Shown here: in pieces, positions 46,372 through 58,993 of the stretch
Layout: every line of letters begins with the position of its first letter
Position numbering within the stretch: position 1 is the first letter of the stretch
NCBI RefSeq assembly: GCF_937616625.2
Contig: NC_065573.1
Coordinates: 2,557,001-2,621,000 of the forward strand
Reading direction: 5' to 3'
Origin: Mercurialis annua
Taxonomy: Eukaryota > Streptophyta > Magnoliopsida > Malpighiales > Euphorbiaceae
DNA: 64,000 nt
Notes under the pieces: generated by a model
Database searches by the model: none
Told to the model about the DNA's origin: nothing
What the model saw: only the letters and a program-made list of their open reading frames with translations
Made by a program: the position numbers and the translations under genes

Positions 46372-48931
46372 TGTCACGACCCAAAATATTGTGCCGCAAC
46401 CGGCGCTAGGGAACGGGAGTGGTAGCTCCGGAACTCGTAGCAAGCCTCAAACCACTATTAATTTTTCGCAAATAATAAGCAAATAACATTAAATAACGTA
46501 AACAAATACACATACATAACATATAACCAAATATTTACAATAACTGTTCAAAACCTCGCGGGCTCTAGTTACCGTACCCTGTACGAACTGGGCTCGCGGT
46601 ACTATATACATAAGTTAGTGTATCAAACATATCACCAGAATCTGGTGCCGTGAACAAACATATTATACGTAGCCTATCAAAACATATAAACAAGACAGCA
46701 AGTGAAATACACAATAAAAAATGTACTGCTGTTAGACTACGATTCTGTCGACACTGGACCACTACTGCAGCACTACGGAAGTCAAAGAACAATACATACG
46801 TAGTTGACTTCCGGATCCCAAAACTGGCTTCTATATAGGCCCAGTCGCTAAGCACCTGAAAACATCAAACGTGAGGGGTCAGTATTTGGGAAAATACTGA
46901 GTGAGGTTGCATTTTACTAACGGTATTAATACAAAAACATAGCATCGCATTTCAAGGAAACAATAATGTAAAAGTAAAACATATAAACAGATATTTGATC
47001 CGTACAAAACTAATATCTGAGCATGCGACATAACTTTCAAATAATCAAATCATACTAATCCAGATAGTCCGACCCGGGATTGCTCACACTCTACCTCGTC
47101 GATCGCGACCTATCTCTTAATCCCAAAGTGTGAGTCCAACTCACTTAGATACGGGGACTCCAGAATACACCGTAGCCGAGTGCTCACTCGTATCGAATTC
47201 ATTATCCAACTTCGAAATTCATATTCATATTCGTATTCATTTCATACCTTACGTGTATCAATCATGTATTATATGCAAACACACTAGACTGACTCGATAC
47301 TGGTGATCACACAGCCTATTGACACCCAATAGGTAGCTAGTTTCTTCGGATCGCATACTAGTTCTCGTATATAAATACTTAATAAAACATATATCGTTTC
47401 AAATCATATATAATACGATGCGCATAAACGATACACGTATACATAAAATATAATATTAAATAACTTTAATATGTAATACACGAAAGTAAAGTGCAACTCA
47501 CAGTGACCGCTATCCACTCTAATATGAAGTCGATGTGGTAGTATGCTCGTACTAGTCCTCATCTAGAGCCCTCACTGCTCGCTCGTATGTCTGTTACATA
47601 TTAATTAATGTTTAATATTCATATGTTAATTTCGTATCGTTATACGTCTAATACTTCTCAATTCTATGGTTTAGTTTCATTCTTAACGTTATCCGTGAAC
47701 TCGATATTTCTTTATCGTATTCACGATATATCGAACTCTGTTTCTCGTATTCGAGAAACGTATAATATCCTTAGCGTTTTCAGTTATCGTTAATCTCGTA
47801 AGACGTCAAGTTAAATTCTCACTTTTTAACTTATCAGAGTCCTTAATCGTTTTTAGGGTCTAATACTCGAAAATATTGAAATCTCGCTCAATTAGGGCTA
47901 AAAGCCACTTTGGTCCCCATGGATCCACTGTACGGGCGCACAAAGGCACTGTGCGTCCGCACAATGTAGTGTGCGACCGCACACACTGGTGTACGTCCGC
48001 ACACTGGTGTGCGTTTGCACACTGCGGTGTACGTCCGCACACCTATGTGTGCGTCCGCACACTTCGGTGTCCGTTCGCACACCGATGTGCAGCCCCGGAA
48101 AAACCCATTTTTCCGGGCGTTTCACCGATCCCCGCTACTTCCGACACCCCTTTAATATCATTTCCGACAAAACCCATATTTCCGTTTTTACTAAAACGCC
48201 AAAATAACTTCAAAAACATCAAATTCAACTTTAATTCCCTAATCCCATAAAATAACCGATATATTTCGAATTTAGCACCGATTCTCGAGATTTTTACCTT
48301 GATTTAATACCCGGATATGATAGAGCTTTCAATTCTGAAGAGATCTCCGCAAAAATCACTCGAATCGGACGTCGAACAGAGAAACGGCGGCGAAACGACG
48401 GTATCGATCGATGTTTCTCTCTTACTCTCCAGATGCTTCTGTTCCTTCCTCTGATTCATATTTCTCTTCATATATAATTAGGCAAAATGCCACTTAGGTC
48501 CTTGTTCTTTTTGTTTGTTATCATTTATCCTTTAAACTTTTCTTTCGCTCAATTTAGTCCATAACTAAATTAAATAAACACTTTAATTATACCATATACG
48601 TATTATTTGTATCCAATAAATAATATGAAACTCGATATTAATGCCTTCCCGTCAAAATCAAAAATTTACATTTTTGAGTTGTAGTGGTTAAATTACCACT
48701 TTGGTCCTTGTACTTTATTTTGGGCTTTCCTTGACATTTTTCCTTTTAATTTTAATTCTAACTTTAGAATTGAAATATAACATTAATTTCCGCATAATTG
48801 CTTTCCCGAAACCGACCTAACTAAAATTTATTTATCTTAATTTCTCTTAAATCTTTCCGATTTCGCCACTCTGGCGACTCAAAACTAGTTACGTGGTCTA
48901 ATGAGATAGTTAAACATTTTGGGGTATTACA
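46372..48931 (-). mobile_element. Solo LTR A, element 1 family, 2560 bp
   Basis: A complete LTR (TG...CA on the - strand) with 5-bp duplication and no interior, the product of LTR-LTR recombination. It keeps the TATA box (48470-48478), putative intron ends (46856-48297), hairpin (46880-46899) and minisatellite (47932-48092). Frames inside it such as 47876-48250 are not genes. Confidence 0.93.
47932..48092 (-). repeat. Hairpin minisatellite in solo LTR A
   Basis: Units of the form GTGTGCG-TC-CGCACAC (perfect at 48047-48062) at intervals of about 18-20 bp. Different in sequence from element 1's array although the LTR is the same family. Confidence 0.8.
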
Positions 48932-48936
48932 ATTAC
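48932..48936. repeat. Target-site duplication ATTAC, right (solo LTR A)
   Basis: Follows TATTACA, the LTR end, and continues as satellite GAAAC. Confidence 0.92.
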
Positions 48937-50518
48937 GAAACAAAAGCAAACGTTTCCCATTTTTAGCGATTTAAGCAAGACGTTTATAAACGTTATGAAA
49001 CAAAACCAAACGTTTCATCTTTTTAGCGATTTAAGCCAAACGTTTGTAAACGTTACGAAACAAATCCAAACGTTTCACATTTTTAGCGATTTAAGCCAAA
49101 CGTATACAAACGATACAAAAGAAAACCAAACGTATGACATTTTTAGCGATTTAAACCAAACGTTTACAAACGTTACAAAACGAATCCAAACTTTTCCCCA
49201 TTTTAGCGATTTAAGCCAAACGTTTACAAACGTTACGAAACAAATCCTAGCGTTTCCGCATTTTAGCGACTCAAGCCAAACGTTTACAAACGTTACGAAA
49301 CAAATCCAAACGTTTCACCTTCTTAGCGATTTAAGCCTAACGGTTATAAACGTTACGAGCAAATCCAAATGGTTCCCCATTTTAGCGATATAAGCCAAAC
49401 GTTTACAAACGTTACAAACAAATCCAAACGTTTCACCTTTTTAGCGATTTAAGCCAAACGTTTAAAAATATTACGAAACAAATCTAAGTGTTTCACATTT
49501 TTAGCGATTTAATTCAAACGTTTACAAACGTTACGAAACAAATCCAAGCGTTTCACCTTTTTAGCAATTTAAGCAGAGCGTTTACAAACCTTATGAAACA
49601 AATCTAAACGTTTCACCTTTTTAGCGATTTATGCAAATCGTTTACAAACGTTAGGAAACAAATCCAAATGTTTCACCTTTTTAGCGATTTAAGCTAAACG
49701 TTTACAAACGTTACGCAACAAATCAAAATGTTTCACCTTTTTAGTGATTTAAGCAAAACGATTACAAACGTTACAAAAAGAAAATCCAAACGTTTCATTT
49801 TCTTAGCGATTTAAGCCAAACGTTTACAAACGTTACTAAACAAATCCAAACGTTTCGAAACAAAAACAAACGTTTCCCCTTTTTAGCAATATAAGCCAAA
49901 TGTTTACAAACGTTACAAAACAAATCAAAACGTTTCGCCTTTTTAGCGAATTAAGCCAAACATTTACAAAAGTTACGAAGCAAATCCAAACGTTTCACCT
50001 TTTTAGCGATTTAAGCCAAACGTATTCAAACGATATGAAACAAAACCAAACATTTCACCTTTTTACCGATTGAAGCTAAACGTTTACAAATGTTACGGAA
50101 CAAAACCAAACGTTTGGATTTTTTTAGCGATTTAAGCCAAACTTTTACAAAATTATGGAACAAATCCAAACGTTTCACCTTTTTAGCGATTTAAGCTAAA
50201 CGTTTAGAAACGATTCGAGACAAATCCAAACGATTCACCTTTTTAGCAATTTAAGGCAAACGTTTACAAACGTAAGCCAAATATTTACAAGCGTTATGAC
50301 AAAAATCCAAATGTTTAACCATTTTAGCGATTTAAGCCAAACGTTTACAAACGGTACGAAACAAATCCAAACGTTTCCCCTTTTTAGATATTTAAGCGAA
50401 ATGTTTACAAATGTTACGAAACCAATCCTAATGTTTCACCTTTTTAACGATTGAATCCAAACGTTTACAAATGTTACGAAACAAATCCAAACCTTTCACC
50501 TTTTTGGCTATTTATGCC
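48937..50518 (+). repeat. 60-bp satellite, domain S5, + orientation
   Basis: The first 0.5 kb matches 58999-59480 variant for variant, including the short AACGTTACGAGCAAATCC unit near 49350. Similarity to copy B becomes looser after about 49470. Confidence 0.9.
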
Positions 50519-52689
50519 AAATGTTTGGTTTTGTTTCATAACCTTTGTAAACGTTATGAAACGTTTGGATTTCTTTCGTAAAGGTTTAAACGTTTAGCTG
50601 AAATCGCTAAAATGGGGAAACATTTGGATTTGTTTCTTAATGTTTGTAAACGTTTGGCTTAAATCTCTAAAAAGGTGAAACGCTTGGATTTGTTTCATAA
50701 CGTTTGTAAACGTTTGGCTTAAATCGCTAAAAAGGTGAAACGTTTGGATTTGTTTCATAACGTTTGCAAACGTTTGGTTTAAATCGCTAAAAAGGTGAAA
50801 CATTTGGATTTGTTACGTAACGTTTGTACACGTTTGGCTTGAATCGCTAAAATGGGGAAACGTTCAAATCGCTAAAAAGGTGAAACGTTTGGTTTTTTTT
50901 GCGTAATGTTTGTAAATGTTTGGCTTAAATCGCTAAAAAGGTGAAACGTTTGGATTTGTTCCGTAACGGTTTTAAACTTTTGGCTTAAATCTCAAAAAAG
51001 GTGAAACGTTTGGATTTGTTTTGTAATATTTGTAAACGTTTGGCTTAAATCCCTAGAAAGGTGAAACGTTTGGATTTGTTTCGTAATGTTTGTAAACATT
51101 TGGCTTAAATCGCTAAAACGGTGAAACGTTTGGATTTGTTTTGTAACGTTTGTAAACGTTTGGCTTAAATTGCTAAAAAGGTGAAATGTTTGGATATGTT
51201 TCGTAACATTTGTCAATGTTTGGCTTAAATCGCGAAAAAGGTGAAACGTTTGAATTTGTTTCGTAACATTTGGAAACGTTTGGCTTAAATTGCTAAAAAG
51301 GTGAAATGTTTGGATTTGTTTCGTAACGTTTGTAAACGTTTGGCTTAAATTGCAAAAAAGGTGAAACTTTGGATTTGTTCCGTAATGTTTGTAAACGTTT
51401 GGCTTAATTTGCGAAAAAGGGGAAACGTTTGGATTTGTTTGGTAACGTTTGTAAACATTTGGCTTAAATCGCTAAAAAGGGGAAATGTTTGGATTTGTTT
51501 TGTAACGTTTGACTTAAATCGCTAAAAAGGTGGATTGTTTGGTTTTGTTTCATAACCTTTGTAAACGTTACAAAACGTTTGGATTTGATTCGTAACGTTT
51601 TAAACGTTTGGCTTATATAACTAAAATGGGGAAACATTTGGATTTATTTCGTAATGTTTGTAAACGTTTGGCTTAAATCTCAAAAAAGGTGAAACGCTTG
51701 GATTTGTTTCGTAACATTTGTAAACGTTTGGCTTAAATCGCTAAAAAGGTGAAACGCTTGGATTTGTTTCGTAACATTCGTAAACGTTTGGCTTAAAATT
51801 TATGAAAAGGTGAAACGTTTGGATTTGTTTCGAAACATTTGTAAACGTTGGACTTAAATAGCTAAAAAGGGGAAACGTTTGGATTTGTTCTATAACGTTT
51901 GTAAACGTTTGGCTTATATCGCTAAAAAGGTGAAACATTTGGTTTTGTTTCGTAACGTTTGTAAACGTTCGGCTTAAATCGCTAAAAATGTGAAACATTT
52001 TTTTTTGTTTCGTGGCGTTTGTAAACGTTTCGCTTAAATCGCTAAAAAGCTGAAACGTTTGGTTTTGTTTCGTTACGTTTGTAAACGTTTGGCTTAAATT
52101 TCTAAAAAGGTTAAACGTTTTGTAAGCGTTAGGAAACGTTTGGACTTGTTTCGTAAGTTTTAAACGTTTGGATTTAATCGATAAAATGGGGAAACATTTG
52201 GATTTCTTTCGTAACATTTGTAAACGTTTGGCTTAAATTTCTAAAAAGGTGAAATGCTTGGGTTTGTTTCGTAACATTTGTAAACATTTGACTTAAATCG
52301 CTAAAAAGGAGAAATGTTTGGATTTGTTTCGTATCGTTTGTAAACGTTTGCCTTAAATTTCTAAAAAGGTGAAACATTTGGATTTGTTTCGAAACGTTTG
52401 TAAACGTTTGGCTTAAATCGCTGAAAAGGGGATACATTTGGATTTGTTTTGTAACGTTTGTAAACGTTTGGCTTAAATTGCTAAAAAGGTGAAATGTTTG
52501 GTTTTGTTTCGTAACGTTTGTAAACGTTCGGCTTAAATCGCTACAAAGGTGAAACGTTTGGTTTTGTTTCATAACATTTGTAAACGTGGCTTAAATTGCT
52601 AAAAAGGTGAAACGTTTGGATTTTTTTCGTAACATTTTAAACATTTGGCTTAAATCGCTAAAAAGATGAAACGTTTAGATTTGTTTGGT
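50519..52689 (-). repeat. 60-bp satellite, domain S6, - orientation
   Basis: The switch falls on AAATGTTT at 50519-50526, a CpG-decayed form of the palindrome. From about 50837 it matches domain S3 in order and variants (copy B). 50527-50836 has no counterpart left of S3, where element 2 lies instead. Confidence 0.9.
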
Positions 52690-55600
52690 AAAGATTTAAG
52701 CCGAACGTTGACAAACGTTACGAAACAAATCCAAGTGTTTCACCTTTTTAGCAATTTCAGCCAAAACGTTTACAAACGATATGAAACAAATCCAAGTGTT
52801 TCACCTTTTTAGAATATTAAGCCGAACATTTACAGAAGTTATGAAACAAATCTAAATGTTTCACCTTTTTAGTGATTGCAGCCAAACATTTCACCTATTT
52901 AGCGATTTAAGCCAAACGTTTACAAACGTTACGAAACAAATCCAAACGTTTCACCTTTTTAGGTATTTAAGCCAAACATTTACAAACATTACGAAACAAA
53001 TCCAAGCGTTTCACCTTTTAGCAATTTAAGCCGAACGTTTACAATTATTATGAAACAAATCCAAACGTTTAAATTTTTTAGGGATTGAAGCCTAATGTTT
53101 ACAAACGTCACGAAACAAATCCAAATGTTTCCCCTTTTTAGCCATTTAAGCCAAACGTTTGCAAATGTTACGAAACAAATCCAAACGTTGCAGCTTTTTA
53201 GCGAATTCAGCATAACGTTTACAAACATTACGAAACAAATCCAAGCGTTTCACCTTTTTAGCAATTTAAGCCGAACGTTTACAAACGTTATGAAACAAAT
53301 CCAAACGTTTCACCTTTTTAGTATTTGAAGCCAAACGTTTACAAACGTTAGGAAACAAATCCAAGCGTTTCAAACGTTTTAAATTCAATCGTTTGGCTTA
53401 AATCGATAAAAATGTGAAACGTTTGGATTTGTTTCGTAACGTTTTGAACGATTGGTTTTGTTCCGTAACGTTTGTAAATGTTTGGTTTAAATCGGTAAAA
53501 ATGGGAAATGTTTGGATTAGTTTCATAACGTTTGTCAATGTTTGGCTTAAACTGCTAAAAAGGTGAAACATTTTAAACGTTTGGCTTAAATGTCTAAAAG
53601 TGTAAGCGAAACGTTTACAAACGTTACGAAAAAACCAAATGTTTTACCTTTTTAGCAATTTAGACAAACGTTTACAAACGTTACGAAACAAAACCAAACG
53701 TTTCACCTTTTTAGCGATATAAGCCAAACGTTTATAAACGTTACGAAACAAATCCAAACGTTTCACCTTTTAGCGATTTAAGCCAAATGTTTACAAACGT
53801 TACCAAACAAATCCTAACGTTTCACCTTTTAAGAGATTTAAGCCAAACGTTTAAAAACGTTACGAAACAAAACAAAACGTTTAAAACGTTACAACAAAAA
53901 TCCAAACGTTTCACGTTTTTAGCAAGTTAGGCCAAACGTTTACAAACGTTACGAAACAAATCCAAACGTTTCACCTTTTTGGAAATTTAAGCCAAACACA
54001 AATGTTTCGAAACAAATCCAAGCGTTTTACCTTTTTAGAATTTAAGCCAAACATTTACAAACGTTACGAAACAGAACCTAATGTTTAAAACGTTACGAAA
54101 CAAATCCAAACATTTCACTTTTTTAGCGATTTAAGCAAAACTTTTACAAACGTTACGAAACAAATCCAAGTGTTTCACCATTTTAGCAATTTAAGCCAAA
54201 CGTTTACAAACTTTACGAAACAAATCCAAACGTTTCACCTTGTTATCGATTGAAACCAAACGTTTACACACGTTATGAAACAAAACCAAACGTTTCACCT
54301 TTTTAGCAATTTAAGCCAAACGTTTACAAACATTATGAAACAAATCAAAATGTTTCAGCTTTTTAACATTTCCCCATTTTAGCAATTTAAGCCAAACTTT
54401 TATAAACGTTACGAAATAAATCAAAGTGTTTCACCTTTTTATAAATTTAAGCCAAACGTTTACAAACTTTACGAAACAAAACCAAACGTTTCACATTTTT
54501 AGCAATTTAAGCCAAATTTTTATAAACGTTACGAAACAAAACCAAACATTTCATCTTGTTAGCGATTTAAGCCAAATGTTTATGAACGTTGCGAATCAAA
54601 TCCAAACGTTTCACCTTTTTAGCGATTTAAGCCAAACGTTTACAAACATTACGAAACAAATCAAAATGTTTCACCTTTTTAACCATTGAAGCCAAACGGT
54701 ACGAAACAAATCCAAACGTTTCACCTTTTTAGCGATTTAAACCAAATTTTTACAAACGTTACGAAACAAAAACAAACGTTTCACCTTTTTAGCAATTTAA
54801 GCCAAACTTTTATAAACGTTACGAAACAAATCCAAACGTTTACGCATTTTAGCAATTTCAGCCAAAAGTTTAAAACGTTACGAAAAAAATCCAGGTGTTT
54901 CACCTTTTTGGCAATTTAAGCCAAACGTTTATAAACGTTATGAAACAAATCCAAACATTTCCCCATTTTAGCGATTTAAGCCAAACTTTTACAAACGTTA
55001 CGAAACAAATCCAAGGATTTCTCCTTTTTAGTGATATAAGCCAAGCGTTTACAAACGTTACAAAACAAATCCAAACGTTTCATTTTTTTAGCGATTTAAG
55101 CCAAACGTTTACAAACGTTACGAAACAAATCCAAGTGTTTCCCCATTTTATCGATTTAAGCCAAACGTGTACAAAAGATACGAAACAAATCCAAGCGTTT
55201 CACCTTTTAAGAAATTTAAGCCAAACATTTACAAACGTCACGAAACAAAAGCAAACGTTTCACCTTTTTAGCGATTTAAGCCAAACGTTTATAAACGTTA
55301 TGAAACAAATCCAAATGTTTCCCCATATTAGCGATATTAGCCAAACGTTTACAAACATTACGAAACAAATCCAAGCGTTTCACCTTTTTAGCGATTTAAG
55401 CACAGCGTTTTCAAACGTCACGAAACAAATCCAAACGTTTCATCTTTTTTGCGATTTAAGCCAAACCTTTACAAACGTTACGAAATAAATCCAAGCATTT
55501 CACCTTCTTAATGATTAAAGACAAGCGTTTTCAAACATCATGAAACAAATCCAAACGTTTCACCTTTTTAGCGATTTAAGCCAAACATTTAAAAACGTTA

Positions 55601-56548
55601 CGAAACAAATCCAAACGTTTCCACATTTTATTGATTTAAGTCAAACGTGTACAAACGTTACGAAACAAATCCAAGCGTTTCACCTTTTAAACAATTTAAG
55701 CCAAATGTTTAGAAACATTACGAAACAAAACAAAATGTTTTACCTTTTTAGCGATTTAAGCCAAACGATTATTAACGTTACGAAACAAATCAAAATGTTT
55801 CCCCATTTTTGCGATTTAAGCCAAACGTTTACAAATGTTTTAAAACAAGTCCAAGCGTTTCACCTTTTTAGCGATTTACGCACAGCATTTACAAACGTCA
55901 CGAAACAAATCCAAACGTTTCACCTTTTTAGCGATTTAAGCCGAACGTTACGAAAGAAATCCAAATGTTTCACCTTTATAGCGATTTCAGCCAAACGTTT
56001 ACAAACTTTACGAAACAAATCCAAACGTTTCAACTTTCTAGCGATTTAAGCCAAACGTTAACGTTATAAAACAAATCCAAACGTGTCCCCTTTTTAGCAA
56101 TTTAAGCCAAACGTTTACAAACATTACACAACAAATCCAAACGTTTCACCTTTTTTGCGATTTAAGCTAAACGTTTACAAACGTTACGAAGCAAATCCAA
56201 ACGTTTTACCTTTTCAGCGATTTTAGTCAAACGTTTACAAAATTTACGAAATAAAACCAAACGTTTAAAACGTTACGAATCAAATCCAAACGTTTCACTT
56301 TTTTAGTGATTTAAGCCAAACGTTTACAAACATTACAAAACAAATCGAAGTGTTTCACCTTTTTTTGCAATTTAAGCCAAACGTTTACAAATGTTACGAA
56401 ACGAATCCAAACGTTTCACCTTTTTAGCGATTGAAGCCAAACGTTTACGAACATTACGAAACAATACCAAATCTATAGAAACGTTACGAAACAAATCCAA
56501 GTGTTTCACCTTGTTAGCAATTTTAAGCCAAACGTTTACAAACATTAC
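52690..56548 (+). repeat. 60-bp satellite, domain S7, + orientation with a small inverted block
   Basis: Counterpart of S4. The inverted block is kept at about 53376-53608, bounded by AAACGTTT at 53372-53379 and 53609-53616, so the inversion is older than the duplication. It is about 1.4 kb shorter than S4. The longest satellite frame in the window (54895-55488) is here. Confidence 0.9.
56544..56548. repeat. Target-site duplication ATTAC, left (solo LTR B)
   Basis: Same five bases and same satellite context as at 46367; partner at 58994-58998. Confidence 0.92.
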
Positions 56549-58993
56549 TGTCACGACCCAAAATATTGTGCCGCAACCAGCGCTAGGGAACGAGTGTGGT
56601 AGCTCCGGAACCCGTAACAAGCCTCAAACCATTATTAATTTTTCGCCAATAATAAGCAAATAACATTAAATAACGGAAACAAATTCACATACATAACATA
56701 TAACCAAATATTTACAATAACTGTTCAAAACCTCGCGGGCTATAGTTACCGTACCCTGTACGAACTGGGCTCACGGTACTATATACATAAGTTAGTGTAT
56801 CAAACATATCACCAGAATCTGGTGCCGTGAACAAACATATTATACGTAGCCTATCAAAACATACAAACAAGACAGCAAGTGAAATACACAATCAAAAATG
56901 TACTGCTGTCAGACTACGACTCTGTCGACACTAGACCACTTCTGCAGCACTACGGAAGTCAAAGAACTATACATACGTAGTTGACTTCCGGATCCCAAAA
57001 CTGGCTTCTATCTAGGCCCAGTCGCTAAGCACCTGAAAACATCAAAGGTGAGGGGTCAGTATTTGGGAAAATACTGAGTGAGGTTGCATTTTACTAACGG
57101 TATTAATACAAAAACATAGCATCGCATTTCAAGGAAACAATAATATAAAAGTAAAACATATAAACAGGTATTTGATCCGTACGAAACTAATATCCTAGCA
57201 TGCGACATAACATTCAAATAATCAAATCATACTAATCCAGATAGTCCGACCCGGGAGTGCTCACACTCTACCTCGTCGATCGCGACATATCTCTTAATCC
57301 CAAAGTGTGAGTCCAACTCACTAGATACGGGGACTCTAGAATACACCGTAGCCGAGTGCTCACTCGTATCGAATTCATTATCCAACTTCTAAATTCATAT
57401 TCATATTCGTATTCATTTCATACCTTACTTGTATCAATCATGTATTATATGCAAACACACTAGACTGACTCGATACTGGTGATCACACAGCCTATTGACA
57501 CCCAATAGGTAGCTAGTTTCTTCGGATCGCATACTAGTTCTCGTATATAAATACTTAATAAAACATATATCGTTTCAAATCATATATAATGCGATGCGCA
57601 TAAACGATACACGTATACATAAAATATAATATTAAATAACTTTAATATGTAATACACGAAAGTAAAGTGCAACTCACAGTGACCGCTATCCACTCTAATA
57701 TGAAGTCGATGTGGTAGTATGCTCGTACTAGTCCTCATCTAGAGCCCTCACTGCTCGCTCGTATGTCTGTTACATATTAATTAATGTTTAATATTCAGAT
57801 GTTAATTTCGTATCGTTATACGTCTAATACTTCTCAATTCTATGGTTTAGTTTCATTCTTGACGTTATCAGTGAACTCGATATTTATTTATCGTATTCAC
57901 GATATATCGAACTCTGTTTCTCGTATTCGAGAAACGTATAATATCCTTAGCGTTTTCAGTTATCGTTAATCTCGTAAGACGTCAAGTTAAATTCTCACTT
58001 TTTAACTTATCAGAGTCCTTAATCGTTTTTAGGGTCTAATACTTGAAAATATTGAAATCCCGCTCAATTAGGGCTAAAAGCCCACTTTGGTCCCCATGGA
58101 CCCACTATGCGGGAGCACAAAGGCAATGTGCGTCCCCACAGTGTAGTGTGCGACCGCACACAGTGGTGTGCGTGCGCACACTGCGGTGTGCGTCCGCACA
58201 CCGATGTGCAGCCCAGGAAAAACCAATTTTCCGGGCGTTTAACCGATCCCCGCTACTTCCGACACCCCTTTAACATCATTTCCGACAAAACCCATATTTC
58301 AAGAGTGTCAAATTCAACTTTAATTCCCTAATCCCATAAAACAGCCAATATATTTCGAATTTAGCACCAATTCTCGAGATTTTTACCTTGATTTAATACC
58401 CGATATGATAGAGCTTTCAATTCTGAAGAGATCGCCGAAACAATCACTCGAATCGGACGTCGAACGGAGAAACGGCGGCAAAACGACGGTATCGATCGAT
58501 GTTTCTCTCTTACTCTCCGGTTGCTTCTGTTCCTTCCTCTGATAATTAGGCAAAAATGCCACTCAGGTCCTTGTTCTTTTTGTTTGTTATCATTTATCCG
58601 TTAAACTTTTCTTTCGCTCAATTTAGTCCATAACTAAATTAAATAAACACTTTAATTATACCTTATACGTATTATTTGTATCCAATAAATAATGCGAAAC
58701 TCGATATTAATGTCTTCACGTCAAAATCTAAAATTTACATTTTTGAGTTGTAGTGGTTAAATTACCACTTTGATCACTGTACTTTATTTTGGGCTTTCCT
58801 TGACATTTTTCCTTTTAATTTCAATTCTAACTTTAGAACTGAAATATAATATTAATTTCCGCATAATTACTTTCCCGAAACCGACCAACTTATTTATCTT
58901 AATTTCTCTGAAATCTTTCTGATTTCGCCACTCTGGCGACTCAAAACTGGACACGTGGTCCAATGAGATAATTAAACATTTTGGGGTATTACA
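56549..58993 (-). mobile_element. Solo LTR B, element 1 family, 2445 bp, TATA deleted
   Basis: Duplicate of solo LTR A with the same flanks. Relative to A it lacks roughly 20 bp that include the TATA box (after CTTCCTCTGAT near 58540), several minisatellite units and a short stretch near 58300. Putative intron ends (57033-58386) and hairpin (57057-57076) remain. Confidence 0.93.
58104..58212 (-). repeat. Hairpin minisatellite in solo LTR B
   Basis: Same GTGTGCG...CGCACAC arms as in LTR A but about 50 bp shorter, showing unit loss after the duplication. Confidence 0.78.

Noticed and set aside
47876..48250. Frames of 60-124 codons in the solo LTRs
   Set aside because: They cover the hairpin minisatellite and differ between LTR A and LTR B; LTR regions of this family are otherwise non-coding.
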